Below, in pieces: positions 15,670 through 23,946 of a DNA stretch of 64,000 bases (position 1 is its first letter; each line of letters begins with the position of its first letter). Source of the stretch: Occultella gossypii (GTDB lineage Bacteria; Actinomycetota; Actinomycetes; Actinomycetales; Beutenbergiaceae); NCBI RefSeq assembly GCF_019947135.1, contig NZ_JAGSHT010000021.1, positions 1-64,000 of the forward strand, read 5' to 3'. The notes below the pieces were generated by a model, which saw only the letters and a program-made list of their open reading frames with translations, was not told the DNA's origin and did not search any database. Position numbers and translations under genes: made by a program.

Positions 15670-16914
15670 TCAGCCGCCGGCCAGCGTGAGCACGATCAGA
15701 CCCAGGTTGAGGGCCACGACGGCGACGACGATGCCGGTCAGCACCCACCGGATGACCGGGCCGTTCGCCGACTCGCCCATGAGGGTGCGGTCCGACGTCA
15801 GGCGCAGGAGCGGCACCAGCGCGAACGGGATCCCGAAGCTCAGCACCACCTGGGAGACCACCAGTGCCCAGGTCGGGTCCACCCCGGCGGCGAGCAGGAT
15901 CAGGGCCGGCACCAGCGTCACGGCCCGGCGGGCCAGTACCGGGATCCGGCGGTGCAGCAGGCCGGCCATGATGGTGGCTCCCGCGTAGCTGCCGACCGAC
16001 GTGGACGCGAGCCCGGATGCCAGCAGCCCGATCGCGAACACCATGCCGATCGCCGGCCCGAGCGCGTCGGTGACGGCGACGTGGGCGCCCTCGATCGTGT
16101 CCGTGCCGGGTACCCCCTGCAGGCTGGACGCGGCCAGGAGCAGCATCGCGATGTTCACGCACCCGGCCACGCCGAGCGCGGCCACGACGTCCCAGCGGGT
16201 CGCCCGGAGCAGCGTCGGGAGCCTGCCCTCGGCCTTGCCGTGCCGGTCCCGGGCCAGTGCCGAGTGCACGTAGATCGCGTGCGGCATCACGGTCGCGCCC
16301 AGCATCGACGTCGCCAGCAGCACGCTGTCCGCGCCGGCGAAGCGGGGCACCAGGCCGCTCGCCATCTCGCCGGCGTCGGGCGGGTTGACGAACAGGCCGG
16401 CCACGAACCCGACCGTGATGACGGCGAGCAGCGCGACGATGACCGACTCGAACCGGCGCTGGCCGTGCCGGTCGGCGACCAGGAGCATCAGCATCGAGAT
16501 CACGCCGACGATGAGCCCACCCAATGGCAGCGGCAGCCCGAACAGCAGGTTCAGCGCGATCGCCCCACCGATGACCTCGGCCAGATCCGTGGCCGCGGCG
16601 ACGAGTTCGGCCTGGGCCCAGTACGCGAGGCGCGGCGTGCGGCGCAGCCGGCGGCCGAGCAACTCGGGCATCGTGGCGCCGGTGACCAGGCCGAGCTTCG
16701 CGGACTGGTACTGGACCAGAACGGCCATCAGGTTCGCCGCGACCAGCACCCAGAGCAGCAGGTACCCGTACCGGGCGCCGGCGGTGAGGTTCGCGGCCAC
16801 GTTCCCCGGGTCGACGTACGCGACCGCGGCTACGAAGGCGGGGCCGAGCAGCGGAAGCAAGCGCCGCCGTCGGGCATTGACCTGCTTGTCTGTGGTCGCG
16901 GTCGCCACCAGCAC
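15670..16914 (-). CDS. mntH: NRAMP-family Mn2+/H+ symporter MntH
   Basis: The 414-residue protein has eleven hydrophobic segments. The first helix carries the metal-site motif DPGN ([16 protein letters not shown]) and a later helix carries [11 protein letters not shown], the MPH motif. Both are diagnostic of Mn/Fe NRAMP importers. It lies alone, downstream of a perfect palindrome at 16924-16945, and should be repressed by a metal-loaded DtxR/MntR-type regulator that is not encoded in the window. Confidence 0.95.
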   Translation of the reverse strand: MLVATATTDKQVNARRRRLLPLLGPAFVAAVAYVDPGNVAANLTAGARYGYLLLWVLVAANLMAVLVQYQSAKLGLVTGATMPELLGRRLRRTPRLAYWAQAELVAAATDLAEVIGGAIALNLLFGLPLPLGGLIVGVISMLMLLVADRHGQRRFESVIVALLAVITVGFVAGLFVNPPDAGEMASGLVPRFAGADSVLLATSMLGATVMPHAIYVHSALARDRHGKAEGRLPTLLRATRWDVVAALGVAGCVNIAMLLLAASSLQGVPGTDTIEGAHVAVTDALGPAIGMVFAIGLLASGLASTSVGSYAGATIMAGLLHRRIPVLARRAVTLVPALILLAAGVDPTWALVVSQVVLSFGIPFALVPLLRLTSDRTLMGESANGPVIRWVLTGIVVAVVALNLGLIVLTLAGG

Positions 16915-16923
16915 CTCCAGTGA

Positions 16924-16945
16924 AAAGTTCGGGTGTCCGAACTTT
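16924..16945. promoter_or_regulatory. Perfect 22-bp palindrome upstream of mntH
   Basis: AAAGTTCGG (16924-16932) and CCGAACTTT (16937-16945) are perfect inverted copies around GTGT. It lies 9 bp before the mntH start on the minus strand. The likeliest reader is a manganese-responsive DtxR/MntR regulator. The site also lies about 75 bp upstream of the divergent lpd gene. Confidence 0.8.
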
Positions 16946-17018
16946 AGCCCACAACAGGGTCGCTGGGTGTGACCAACGGCTCACTCCAGCTGCGCCGTGT
17001 CCGGCTAGGGTTGGGAGG

Positions 17019-18419
17019 GTGACTGGACACTATGACGTTGTTGTTCTCGGCGCCGGACCCGGCGGATACGTGGCTGCGATTCGCGCGGCCCAGCTCGGGC
17101 AGAGCGTGGCGATCGTGGAGAAGCAGTACTGGGGCGGTGTCTGCCTGAACGTGGGCTGCATCCCGTCCAAGGCCCTGCTGCGGAACGCGGAACTGGCCCA
17201 CATCTTCAACCACCAGGCTTCCACGTTCGGCATCACCGGTGAGGTGAGCTTCGACTTCGGGGCGGCGTTCGACAGGAGCCGCGACGTCGCCGACGGCCGC
17301 GTCAAGGGCGTCCACTTCCTGATGAAGAAGAACAAGATCACCGAGTACGACGGGCTCGGCTCCTTCGCGGACAGCAAGACCCTGAACGTCGAGCTCAGCT
17401 CCGGCGGGACCGAGCAGATCACGTTCGACAACGTCATCATCGCCACCGGCTCGACCGTGCGGCTGCTTCCCGGTGTCGAGCTGAGCAAGAACGTGGTCAC
17501 CTACGAGGAGCAGATCCTCACCCGTGACCTGCCGTCCTCGATCGTGATCGTCGGTGCCGGCGCCATCGGCATGGAGTTCGCCTACGTGCTGAAGAACTAC
17601 GGCGTGGACGTCACCATCGTCGAGTTCCTCGACCGGGCGCTGCCGAACGAGGACGTCGAGGTCTCCAAGGAGATCGCGAAGAGCTACAAGAAGCTCGGCG
17701 TGAACATCCTCACCTCCACCAAGGTCGAGACCGTCACCGACGACGGCTCCTCGGTGAAGGTCACCTACACCGACGCCAAGGGCAACGCCGGCGAGATCGT
17801 CGCGGACAAGGTCCTCATGTCGATCGGGTTCGCCCCGCGCGTGGACGGCTACGGGCTGGAGCAGGCCGGCGTGCAGCTCACCGAGCGCGGCGCCATCGCG
17901 ATCGACGAGCGGATGCGCACCAACGTGCCCGGCATCTACGCGATCGGTGACGTCACCGCGAAGCTGCAGCTCGCGCACGTCGCCGAGGCGCAGGGCGTGG
18001 TGGCCGCCGAGACCATCGCCGGCGCCGAGACCCTCGAGCTGGGCGACTACCGGATGATGCCGCGCGCCACGTTCTGCCAGCCGCAGGTGGCCAGCTTCGG
18101 CCTCACCGAGGCCCAGGCCCGCGACGAAGGCTACGACGTCAAGGTCGTGAAGTTCCCCTTCACCGCCAACGGCAAGGCGCACGGCCTCGGCGACCCGACC
18201 GGGTTCGTCAAGCTCGTCGCCGACGCGAAGTACAACGAGCTGCTCGGCGGGCACCTCATCGGCCCGGACGTGTCCGAACTGCTGCCCGAGCTGACGCTCG
18301 CGCAGAAGTGGGACCTCACCGCGAACGAGCTGGCCCGGAACGTGCACACGCACCCGACGCTGAGCGAGGCGCTGCAGGAGGGCTTCCACGGGCTGACCGG
18401 GCACATGATCAACTTCTGA
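17019..18419 (+). CDS. lpdA: Dihydrolipoamide dehydrogenase (E3)
   Basis: The protein has 466 residues. Start GTG 17019 is preceded by GGGAGG and by TAGGGT at 17006-17011. The FAD-binding [10 protein letters not shown] is followed by the redox disulfide in [13 protein letters not shown] (Cys42, Cys47). Next come the NAD-binding [17 protein letters not shown], the second FAD motif YAIGDVT, and a C-terminal interface with the catalytic HTHPTLSEA (His and Glu). It reoxidises lipoamide in pyruvate and 2-oxoglutarate dehydrogenase complexes. The E1 and E2 genes are not adjacent, as is usual in actinobacteria. Confidence 0.96.
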   Translation: MTGHYDVVVLGAGPGGYVAAIRAAQLGQSVAIVEKQYWGGVCLNVGCIPSKALLRNAELAHIFNHQASTFGITGEVSFDFGAAFDRSRDVADGRVKGVHFLMKKNKITEYDGLGSFADSKTLNVELSSGGTEQITFDNVIIATGSTVRLLPGVELSKNVVTYEEQILTRDLPSSIVIVGAGAIGMEFAYVLKNYGVDVTIVEFLDRALPNEDVEVSKEIAKSYKKLGVNILTSTKVETVTDDGSSVKVTYTDAKGNAGEIVADKVLMSIGFAPRVDGYGLEQAGVQLTERGAIAIDERMRTNVPGIYAIGDVTAKLQLAHVAEAQGVVAAETIAGAETLELGDYRMMPRATFCQPQVASFGLTEAQARDEGYDVKVVKFPFTANGKAHGLGDPTGFVKLVADAKYNELLGGHLIGPDVSELLPELTLAQKWDLTANELARNVHTHPTLSEALQEGFHGLTGHMINF

Positions 18420-18441
18420 TCGGTTCGCAGGCACTGCCCGA

Positions 18442-18474
18442 CGGCGTCGCTCCCCTTTGCGGGGAGCGGCGCCG
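18442..18474 (+). terminator. Strong terminator after lpdA
   Basis: Arms 18442-18455 and 18461-18474 pair over 14 bp with one G-U wobble around a five-base loop (TTTGC), followed by GTTT. It begins 23 bp after the lpdA stop. Confidence 0.85.
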
Positions 18475-18776
18475 TTTGGATTCAGGTCGCTCCGAGCGTG
18501 GGGTGTGGTCTGCCGGATCCTGGGGGCTGGGCCAGACGTCGGACGAGCTGCGAGCGCGGGGGCTAGCGGGTCGATCCGAGACTCTGGCGTGGATGGTCCC
18601 GTTGGGGGCATCATTGACCCACGGCTCCGGCAGCCGGCCGCCTGCCTCGCACCGACCGGTGCGGGATGGTGAATGCCGATCACGCACGGCCACCGTCAAC
18701 GCACCCGACGAGAACCCGCGCGGAGGACGTCGGCAACGCAGGCACCGAGTGACCGGCTCCGCCGTGAGGAATCGTC
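18475..18776. other. 302-bp gap without a gene
   Basis: No convincing coding frame is seen. It contains a 16-bp palindrome at 18648-18663 (arms CGCACCG and CGGTGCG), a TTGACC at 18614-18619, and at its end GAGGA, the Shine-Dalgarno of the gene at 18777. Confidence 0.5.
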
Positions 18777-19781
18777 ATGAACACCGTGCCCACCGCCGAT
18801 GAGGCCAAGGCGCAGGCCAAGCGCTTGCGTATCGCGCTCGCTGCCGCAGGGATCGACGTCGGCCACTCGGCCGCGCTCGAGTTGCTCGCGAAGTCACACG
18901 GGCTCGCGGACTGGAACACCCTGACCGGCACCGCCGGACCTGCCGGTGCAGCCGGCTCCCGCTCGGGGGACCTGAGCGGAACGGGAGGCGACGAAGCGAC
19001 CACGACCTCCGCCGTCGTCCCAATCCTGCGGATGTTCGACTGGGACAAGGCGCAGGAGTTCTACGTGGGCTACCTCGGCTGGACGGTGGACTGGGGGCAC
19101 CGGTTCTCCGACCACTCGCCGCTGTACGTGCAGGTGTCGTCCCCGGACGGCGCCCGGCTGCACCTGTCGGAACACCACGGCGACGGCACGCCTGGGACGG
19201 CGGTACTCATCGAGGTCGCGGATGCCGCCGGGCTCCACGCCGCACTCTCGGCGAAGGACTACTCCTTCGCCGCGCCGGGCCTGGAGGATGTGCCCTGGGG
19301 GCGGACCGTCACGGTCCACGACCCGTCCGGCAACCGGCTCACCTTCCTGCAGGCCGACGGCGACCGGGCCCGCGCCGACCGGGAACTCCCGCCGATCGTC
19401 GCCGAGGTCACGGTCCCGCTCGAGCCCGGGGCCGCATACGACCTGTTCACGTCGTTCACGTGGTGGGTCGAGTACGGCCGGGAGGTCGACGCCCCGGTCA
19501 CGGTCTCGGATGAGGTGGTGTTCGAGAACGGCCAGGGCCGGCTGTCGATCGGGCGCGTGCTGCACCGGCACCGGCCCACGCACTGCGCGATGACGTTCAC
19601 GCTCGCCCAGGACCCCGCGACGCCGACCCGGCTGGATGTGCACTTCCGGCCCGTCGACGGCGGCACCCGGGTTCGGCTGGAACACGGCGGATGGGACGCG
19701 CGCAACGGCGAGCGGCGCGGAAAGTTCACCGACTGGCCGGTGATCCTGGGGTACTTCGAGGCCGCGGCGCGGGCCGTCTGA
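18777..19781 (+). CDS. Three-domain fusion: glyoxalase-related head, VOC domain, SRPBCC domain
   Basis: Residues 1-52 (TADEAKAQAKRLRIAL, then ELLAKSHGLADWNTL) match the small helical glyoxalase-related domain often found at the front of VOC proteins. Residues about 80-197 form a bleomycin-resistance-like VOC domain, from FDWDKAQEFYVGYLGW to VHDPSGNRLTF. Residues about 205-334 look like an SRPBCC/AHSA1 domain (TVPLEPGAAYDLFTSFTWWV, then VRLEHGGWD). VOC-SRPBCC fusions occur, but this three-part form is uncommon. The protein may bind or sequester a small toxic compound. The substrate is unknown. Confidence 0.85.
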   Translation: MNTVPTADEAKAQAKRLRIALAAAGIDVGHSAALELLAKSHGLADWNTLTGTAGPAGAAGSRSGDLSGTGGDEATTTSAVVPILRMFDWDKAQEFYVGYLGWTVDWGHRFSDHSPLYVQVSSPDGARLHLSEHHGDGTPGTAVLIEVADAAGLHAALSAKDYSFAAPGLEDVPWGRTVTVHDPSGNRLTFLQADGDRARADRELPPIVAEVTVPLEPGAAYDLFTSFTWWVEYGREVDAPVTVSDEVVFENGQGRLSIGRVLHRHRPTHCAMTFTLAQDPATPTRLDVHFRPVDGGTRVRLEHGGWDARNGERRGKFTDWPVILGYFEAAARAV

Positions 19782-19899
19782 GCGCGACGAGATCGCACCC
19801 GGCGCCTCGGCGGGAGCGCGCCAACACGCGGGTCATCGCTGGAGCTCGAGAACCGTGGGCAGCAACTCTGCCTCACCGCTCTCAGGATACGGCCGGGGC

Positions 19900-19920
19900 G
19901 GGGGCTTGCCGCAAGCCCCC
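19900..19920 (+). terminator. Perfect 9-bp hairpin between converging functions
   Basis: GGGGGCTTG (19900-19908) and CAAGCCCCC (19912-19920) pair perfectly around a three-base loop. It lies 119 bp after the glyoxalase-fusion stop and 57 bp before the FAD monooxygenase start. There is no T-tract, so it could instead be a leader structure of the monooxygenase mRNA. Confidence 0.6.
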
Positions 19921-19977
19921 CGCTCCGTCCTACGCTGCTTGGCCGTGCCCATCAGCGGGTGCGGCGAGGGGGTTGTG

Positions 19978-21441
19978 ATGGCAGACGTGATCGTGGTGGG
20001 GAGCGGGCCGACCGGGATGATGCTGGCCGGTGAGCTCGCCCTGGCAGGGGTCGACGTGTCGATCGTGGAGCAGCGCCGAACGTCCGAGCTGGAGGGCTCG
20101 CGGGCGGGCGGGATCCACTCACGAACGATCGAGATCCTCGACCAGCGCGGGATCGCCGACCGGTTCCTGGCGGAGGGCCAGACCGTGCAGGCGGCGACGT
20201 TCGGCACGACGGTGCTGGATATCAGCGACCTTCCGACGCGACATCCCTACGGGCTGGCTCTGTGGCAGAACCGCATGGAGCCGATCCTGGCCGGCTGGAT
20301 CGAGGAGCTCGGGGTGCCGGTCCACCGTGGACGGGAGGTGGTCGGCCTCGTCCAGGATGACGCCGGCGTCAGCGCCCAGTTCGCGGATGGTCCGCCGGCA
20401 CGTGCGAAGTACCTTGTCGGCGCCGACGGTGGGCGCAGCGTGATCCGCAAGGCCGCCGGTATCGACTTCCCCGGGTCGGAAGCGACCCGCAGCAACCTGA
20501 TCGCCGAGGTCGAGGTTGCCGAGGAGCCGCCGAGCGGCATGCGTCAGGACGAGTCGGGGGTCCACGGCCTCAGCCGGCTGGCGGACGGGCGCACCTACCG
20601 GGTGGTGACGACGGAGCAGCAACTCGGGTCGGGCGCAGAACCGAGCCTGGCCGACCTCGGCCACGCCCTCACGGCGGTCTACGGAACCGACTTCGGCGTG
20701 CACAGCCCGACCTGGATCTCCCGGTTCACCGACGCCACCAGGCAGGCCGCGGACTACCGTGCCGGGCGGGTGCTGCTCGCCGGGGACGCCGCGCACATCC
20801 ACTATCCCGCCGGCGGGCAGGGGATCGGTCTCGGGATCCAGGACGCGGTGAACCTGGGCTGGAAGCTCGCACAGGCGGTCAAGGGTGTTTCGCCGGAGTC
20901 GCTCCTGGACACCTACCGCGCCGAGCGGCACCCGGCCACGGCCCGGGCGCTCAAGTACTCGATGGCGCAGTCGGTCCTGCAGCGCTCCGACCCGCGAACG
21001 GCGGCACTCACCGAGACCGTCGACGAGCTGATGGCGATGGACCAGCCCCGAACGCAACTGGCAGCCCTCATCCATGGTCTTGATATCGCCTATGACCTCG
21101 GCGAGGGGCATCCGCTGCTCGGGCGTCGCATGCCGGACCTCGACCTCGATACGACAGACGGTCCGACCCGCGTCTACTCGTTGCTCCACGAGGCCAAGCC
21201 ACTCCTGCTCAACCTCGGTGCACCGACCCGGATCGAAATCACACCCTGGGCCGACCGGGTTCGGCTCGTCGAGGCCCGGTTCGCCGGCACCTGGGAACTG
21301 CCCGTGCTCGGCGAGGTGCGCGCACCCTCGGCGGCACTGGTTCGCCCGGACGGGCACGTCGCCTGGGTTGGACAGGGCACCGAGCTCGGCCTGACCGACG
21401 CACTCGCGCTCTGGTTCGGCCCCGCATCACCCACCGGCTGA
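19978..21441 (+). CDS. FAD-dependent aromatic monooxygenase (Rox/TetX-like group)
   Basis: The start is ATG 19978, preceded by GGCGAGGGGG (GTG 19975 is in frame). The product has 487 residues. The N-terminal dinucleotide fold is VVGSGPTGMMLAGELALAG. The second FAD motif is VLLAGDAAHIHYPAGGQG with the following NLGWKLA, characteristic of class A flavoprotein hydroxylases such as rifampicin, tetracycline and polyketide monooxygenases. The C-terminal thioredoxin-like extension is degenerate. It probably hydroxylates an aromatic compound, but resistance or catabolism cannot be told apart. No regulator is adjacent. Confidence 0.92.
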   Translation: MADVIVVGSGPTGMMLAGELALAGVDVSIVEQRRTSELEGSRAGGIHSRTIEILDQRGIADRFLAEGQTVQAATFGTTVLDISDLPTRHPYGLALWQNRMEPILAGWIEELGVPVHRGREVVGLVQDDAGVSAQFADGPPARAKYLVGADGGRSVIRKAAGIDFPGSEATRSNLIAEVEVAEEPPSGMRQDESGVHGLSRLADGRTYRVVTTEQQLGSGAEPSLADLGHALTAVYGTDFGVHSPTWISRFTDATRQAADYRAGRVLLAGDAAHIHYPAGGQGIGLGIQDAVNLGWKLAQAVKGVSPESLLDTYRAERHPATARALKYSMAQSVLQRSDPRTAALTETVDELMAMDQPRTQLAALIHGLDIAYDLGEGHPLLGRRMPDLDLDTTDGPTRVYSLLHEAKPLLLNLGAPTRIEITPWADRVRLVEARFAGTWELPVLGEVRAPSAALVRPDGHVAWVGQGTELGLTDALALWFGPASPTG

Positions 21442-21520
21442 CGATTGCGCTGAGCTCGTACTGACGCCGTGACTTCGTACGCCGGCGGCCATGAGGTCGA
21501 TGATGCGGGTGCTGCCTCAG

Positions 21521-21540
21521 CGCGCTTGCGCGGAAGCGCG
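21521..21540 (+). terminator. Hairpin downstream of the monooxygenase gene
   Basis: CGCGCTT (21521-21527) and AAGCGCG (21534-21540) pair perfectly around six bases, about 80 bp after the monooxygenase stop and before the next promoter box. There is no T-tract. Confidence 0.55.
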
Positions 21541-21570
21541 ATCACCCCGTCGCGCCCGTAAGGTCGAGCC

Positions 21571-21585
21571 ATGAGGCAGACGTGA
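21571..21585 (+). CDS. Four-codon leaderless upstream ORF (MRQT)
   Basis: ATG AGG CAG ACG TGA lies 6 nt after a TAAGGT box (21559-21564), so transcription should start at about this ATG. Its stop overlaps the GTG start of the acyltransferase gene by 4 nt (GTGA). This is the layout of a translational coupling or attenuation peptide. The ATG also supplies GAGG, which could be the Shine-Dalgarno for the GTG, so the mini-ORF could be incidental. Confidence 0.4.
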   Translation: MRQT

Positions 21586-22151
21586 AGCGGGCCATCGCCC
21601 GGCTGTACTGGTCGTTGAGCCGGTGGACCCAGCGCTCGGAGCCGGTGGACCCGCGCGGCGCGGGGATCCTCCTCGGCGCGCCGCACACGTCCAACTGGGA
21701 CTTCGTGTTCATGCTCGCGATCGCCTGGCAGGGCGGCTACCGGCTGAGGTTCCTCGGCAAGCACCAACTGTTCAAGAAGCCGTTCGGCACGATCATGCGT
21801 GCGCTCGGCGGGATCCCGGTGGACCGCCGCGACCCATCGACCGTCGTCGACGAAGTGGTCGGACGGGTCCGCGCCGGCGAGCGGTTCCACCTCGTGATCA
21901 CGCCGGAGGGCACCCGCAACGGTGCGCAGTACTGGCGGTCCGGGTTCTATCGGATCGCCCAGGAGACCGGGCTGCCGGTCACGCTCGGCTATGTGGACCG
22001 GAGCACGATGACCAACGGTCTCGGTCCCACGATCGAGCTCACCGGGGACGTGGTCGCGGACATGGACGTCATCCGCGCCTTCTACAAGGGCAAGACCGGG
22101 GTGCGCCGGACGGAGACGATCGAGCCCCGCCTGCGTGACGAGGAGGGCTGA
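21582..22151 (+). CDS. 1-acyl-glycerol-3-phosphate acyltransferase-like (PlsC family) protein
   Basis: The 189-residue protein has the acyltransferase motif H-x4-D in APHTSNWDF, a GGIPVDRR block and the PEGTR motif. It is short for PlsC and lacks a clear membrane segment, as in the small YkwA-like acyltransferase group. It should transfer an acyl chain to a lipid precursor at the inner face of the membrane. GTG 21582 is chosen because the frame has no better start and GAGG lies just upstream. Confidence 0.9.
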   Translation: MKRAIARLYWSLSRWTQRSEPVDPRGAGILLGAPHTSNWDFVFMLAIAWQGGYRLRFLGKHQLFKKPFGTIMRALGGIPVDRRDPSTVVDEVVGRVRAGERFHLVITPEGTRNGAQYWRSGFYRIAQETGLPVTLGYVDRSTMTNGLGPTIELTGDVVADMDVIRAFYKGKTGVRRTETIEPRLRDEEG

Positions 22152-22202
22152 GCGGGCCCGGCCGGGTCTGCAGCCCCGGCCGGTACCTCGGCCGCCCAGC
22201 GG

Positions 22203-22997
22203 CTACTCGCCGCTGAACGTCGCGCCCTCGGCATACGCGCGCATCGCGTCCCGCACGAACGTGGCGCCCTCGGTCCCGCCGTAGTTCGCCGCGAACCGGT
22301 CGTCCGCGACGTACATGTCGGCCAGCCCGAGGAAGTAGCCGCGGGACACCTCGCTCGAGGCCACACCGAGCCATTCGTGGTGCCGGGCGCTGATCGCCCG
22401 CACCCGCTCGTCGCCGGGGTCGAGGCCCTCGGCCGCGGCCCGGGCGTAGTCGGCCACGATGTCGGTCTGGCGCTCCTTGAACGCCTTCCTCTCGGAGTCG
22501 GTGAGCGAGCGCCACCAGGCGTCGCCCTTCGCGTATGCGTCACGACCCCAACGCTGCTCGACCTCATCCTTGTACTGGGTGTGGTCGAATCCGTCGAACA
22601 TCTCCTCTGCCATGAGTTCTTCACCTCCTTCTCTCTTCATCACCGTGGTCCGAACGGACTCGATCTGTCGATCGAGCCGGTCGCGCTCCTGGTGGAGCAG
22701 TTCCAGGTGGGTCCGCAGCGCCGTGGCTTCGTCCTGCGAGCGGTCGAGCACCTCGGCAATGGTGCCGAGGCCGAGCCCGACGTCGCGCAGCAAGAGGATG
22801 CGTTGCAGCCGGACGAGGGCCTCGCCGTCGTAGTAGCGGTAGCCGTTCGAGCCGATCCGGGACGGCTCCAGCAGCCCGATCTGGTCGTAGTGACGCAGAG
22901 TGCGACTGGTCGTCCCGGTGAGCCGGGTGATCTCGTGCATGGACCACTGCGCGTCGGTCGACGCGGGCTGGTCGAGCACTGCTTCGCTCCGGTTCAT
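22203..22997 (-). CDS. MerR-family regulator with TipAS ligand-binding domain
   Basis: The product has 264 residues. Start ATG 22997 is preceded by GGAGGG. The MerR helix-turn-helix is at about 18-60 (MHEITRLTGTTSRTLRHYDQIGLL, then NGYRYYD), a coiled-coil dimer helix at about 90-125, and a C-terminal TipAS domain at about 140-260 with the family marks YKDEVEQRWG and FVRDAMRAYA. TipA-type proteins bind thiopeptides and other drugs and activate their own promoter. A MerR-style promoter with a long spacer lies directly upstream. Confidence 0.93.
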   Translation of the reverse strand: MNRSEAVLDQPASTDAQWSMHEITRLTGTTSRTLRHYDQIGLLEPSRIGSNGYRYYDGEALVRLQRILLLRDVGLGLGTIAEVLDRSQDEATALRTHLELLHQERDRLDRQIESVRTTVMKREGGEELMAEEMFDGFDHTQYKDEVEQRWGRDAYAKGDAWWRSLTDSERKAFKERQTDIVADYARAAAEGLDPGDERVRAISARHHEWLGVASSEVSRGYFLGLADMYVADDRFAANYGGTEGATFVRDAMRAYAEGATFSGE

Positions 22998-23025
22998 CGG
23001 TCCCTCCTGGGATGTCGGTGAGACC

Positions 23026-23056
23026 AGTCTGAACCTTGACGTCGCGTCAAAGTCAA
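23026..23056 (-). promoter_or_regulatory. MerR-type autoregulated promoter (19-bp spacer with dyad)
   Basis: On the minus strand TTGACT (23051-23056) and CAGACT (23026-23031) are 19 bp apart. The over-long spacer holds the perfect dyad TTGACG-TCG-CGTCAA (23036-23050). This is the architecture that MerR/TipA activators twist open. The start codon lies about 28 bp downstream of the -10. Confidence 0.7.
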
Positions 23057-23120
23057 GATCTGTTTCTGAACCCGTTCGGGGGCGTCGGAATGCCCGCACG
23101 GACCAGAGGGTTGCCAGGAC

Positions 23121-23942
23121 ATGAGACTCGAGCTCGGCAGGTACGGCGTGTGGCTACGAGCGCGGGCGGTCGACGCCGATCTCGCTCGAGCGGTGGAACG
23201 TCTCGGCTACGGCACCTTGTGGCTCGGTGGCGTGAACGGCGCGGACCTTGAGGACCCGGAGTCGGCCCTCGCGGCGACCGACTCCCTTGTGGTCGCCACC
23301 GGGATCGTGAACATCTGGTCGGCGGACGCGGCGCGGACGGCGCGTTCCTACCAGCGGCTGGCGGAGCGGTTCCCGAACCGGTTCCAGCTCGGTGTGGGTA
23401 TCGGACACCCCGAACGGACCGACGTCTATGCGTCCCCGTACGACACCACCGTCGCCTACTTGGACGCGCTCGCCGAGCACGGCGTGCCGACGAACAGGAC
23501 CGTACTGGCCGCGCTCGGACCGCGGGTGCTGCGCCTGGCCGGCACCCGCACCGCCGGCGCGCACCCCTACCTGACCACCCCGGCGCACACGGCCGGCGCC
23601 CGGGAGGTCCTCGGTGCAGCCCCGCTGCTCGCCCCCGAGCAGAAGGTCGTCGTCGACACCGACCCCGAGCGCGCCCGAGCGATCGGCCGGGACTACCTCG
23701 CCCCCTACCTGGCGCTCTCGAACTACACCCGGATGCTGCGCACGCTGGGCTTCACCGACGCCGACTTCGCCGACGGCGGCAGCGATGCTCTCGTGGACCA
23801 GCTCGTACTGCACGGGGACGCGGCCACCGTGGCCGCGGGCCTGGCTGCCCACCTGGAGGCCGGCGCCGATCACGTCGCGATCCAGCCGCTCACCGAGCCG
23901 GCGCGATCCCTCGCCGCGCTCGCGCCGCTGCTCGGGCTCTGA
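23121..23942 (+). CDS. LLM-class (F420-type) flavin-dependent oxidoreductase
   Basis: The 273-residue TIM-barrel protein resembles F420-dependent luciferase-like oxidoreductases of the MSMEG_4141/TIGR03620 type (GRYGVWLRARAVDADLARAVERLGYGTLWLGG, interrupted here only for the family comparison at its C-terminal ADHVAIQPL). Characteristic points are the early GVW, the VATGIVNIW strand, FQLGVGIGHPER and the late ADHVAIQ. The cofactor and substrate cannot be read from the sequence; many actinobacterial members use F420. It diverges from the TipA-type regulator. Confidence 0.88.
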   Translation: MRLELGRYGVWLRARAVDADLARAVERLGYGTLWLGGVNGADLEDPESALAATDSLVVATGIVNIWSADAARTARSYQRLAERFPNRFQLGVGIGHPERTDVYASPYDTTVAYLDALAEHGVPTNRTVLAALGPRVLRLAGTRTAGAHPYLTTPAHTAGAREVLGAAPLLAPEQKVVVDTDPERARAIGRDYLAPYLALSNYTRMLRTLGFTDADFADGGSDALVDQLVLHGDAATVAAGLAAHLEAGADHVAIQPLTEPARSLAALAPLLGL

Positions 23943-23946
23943 TCAC

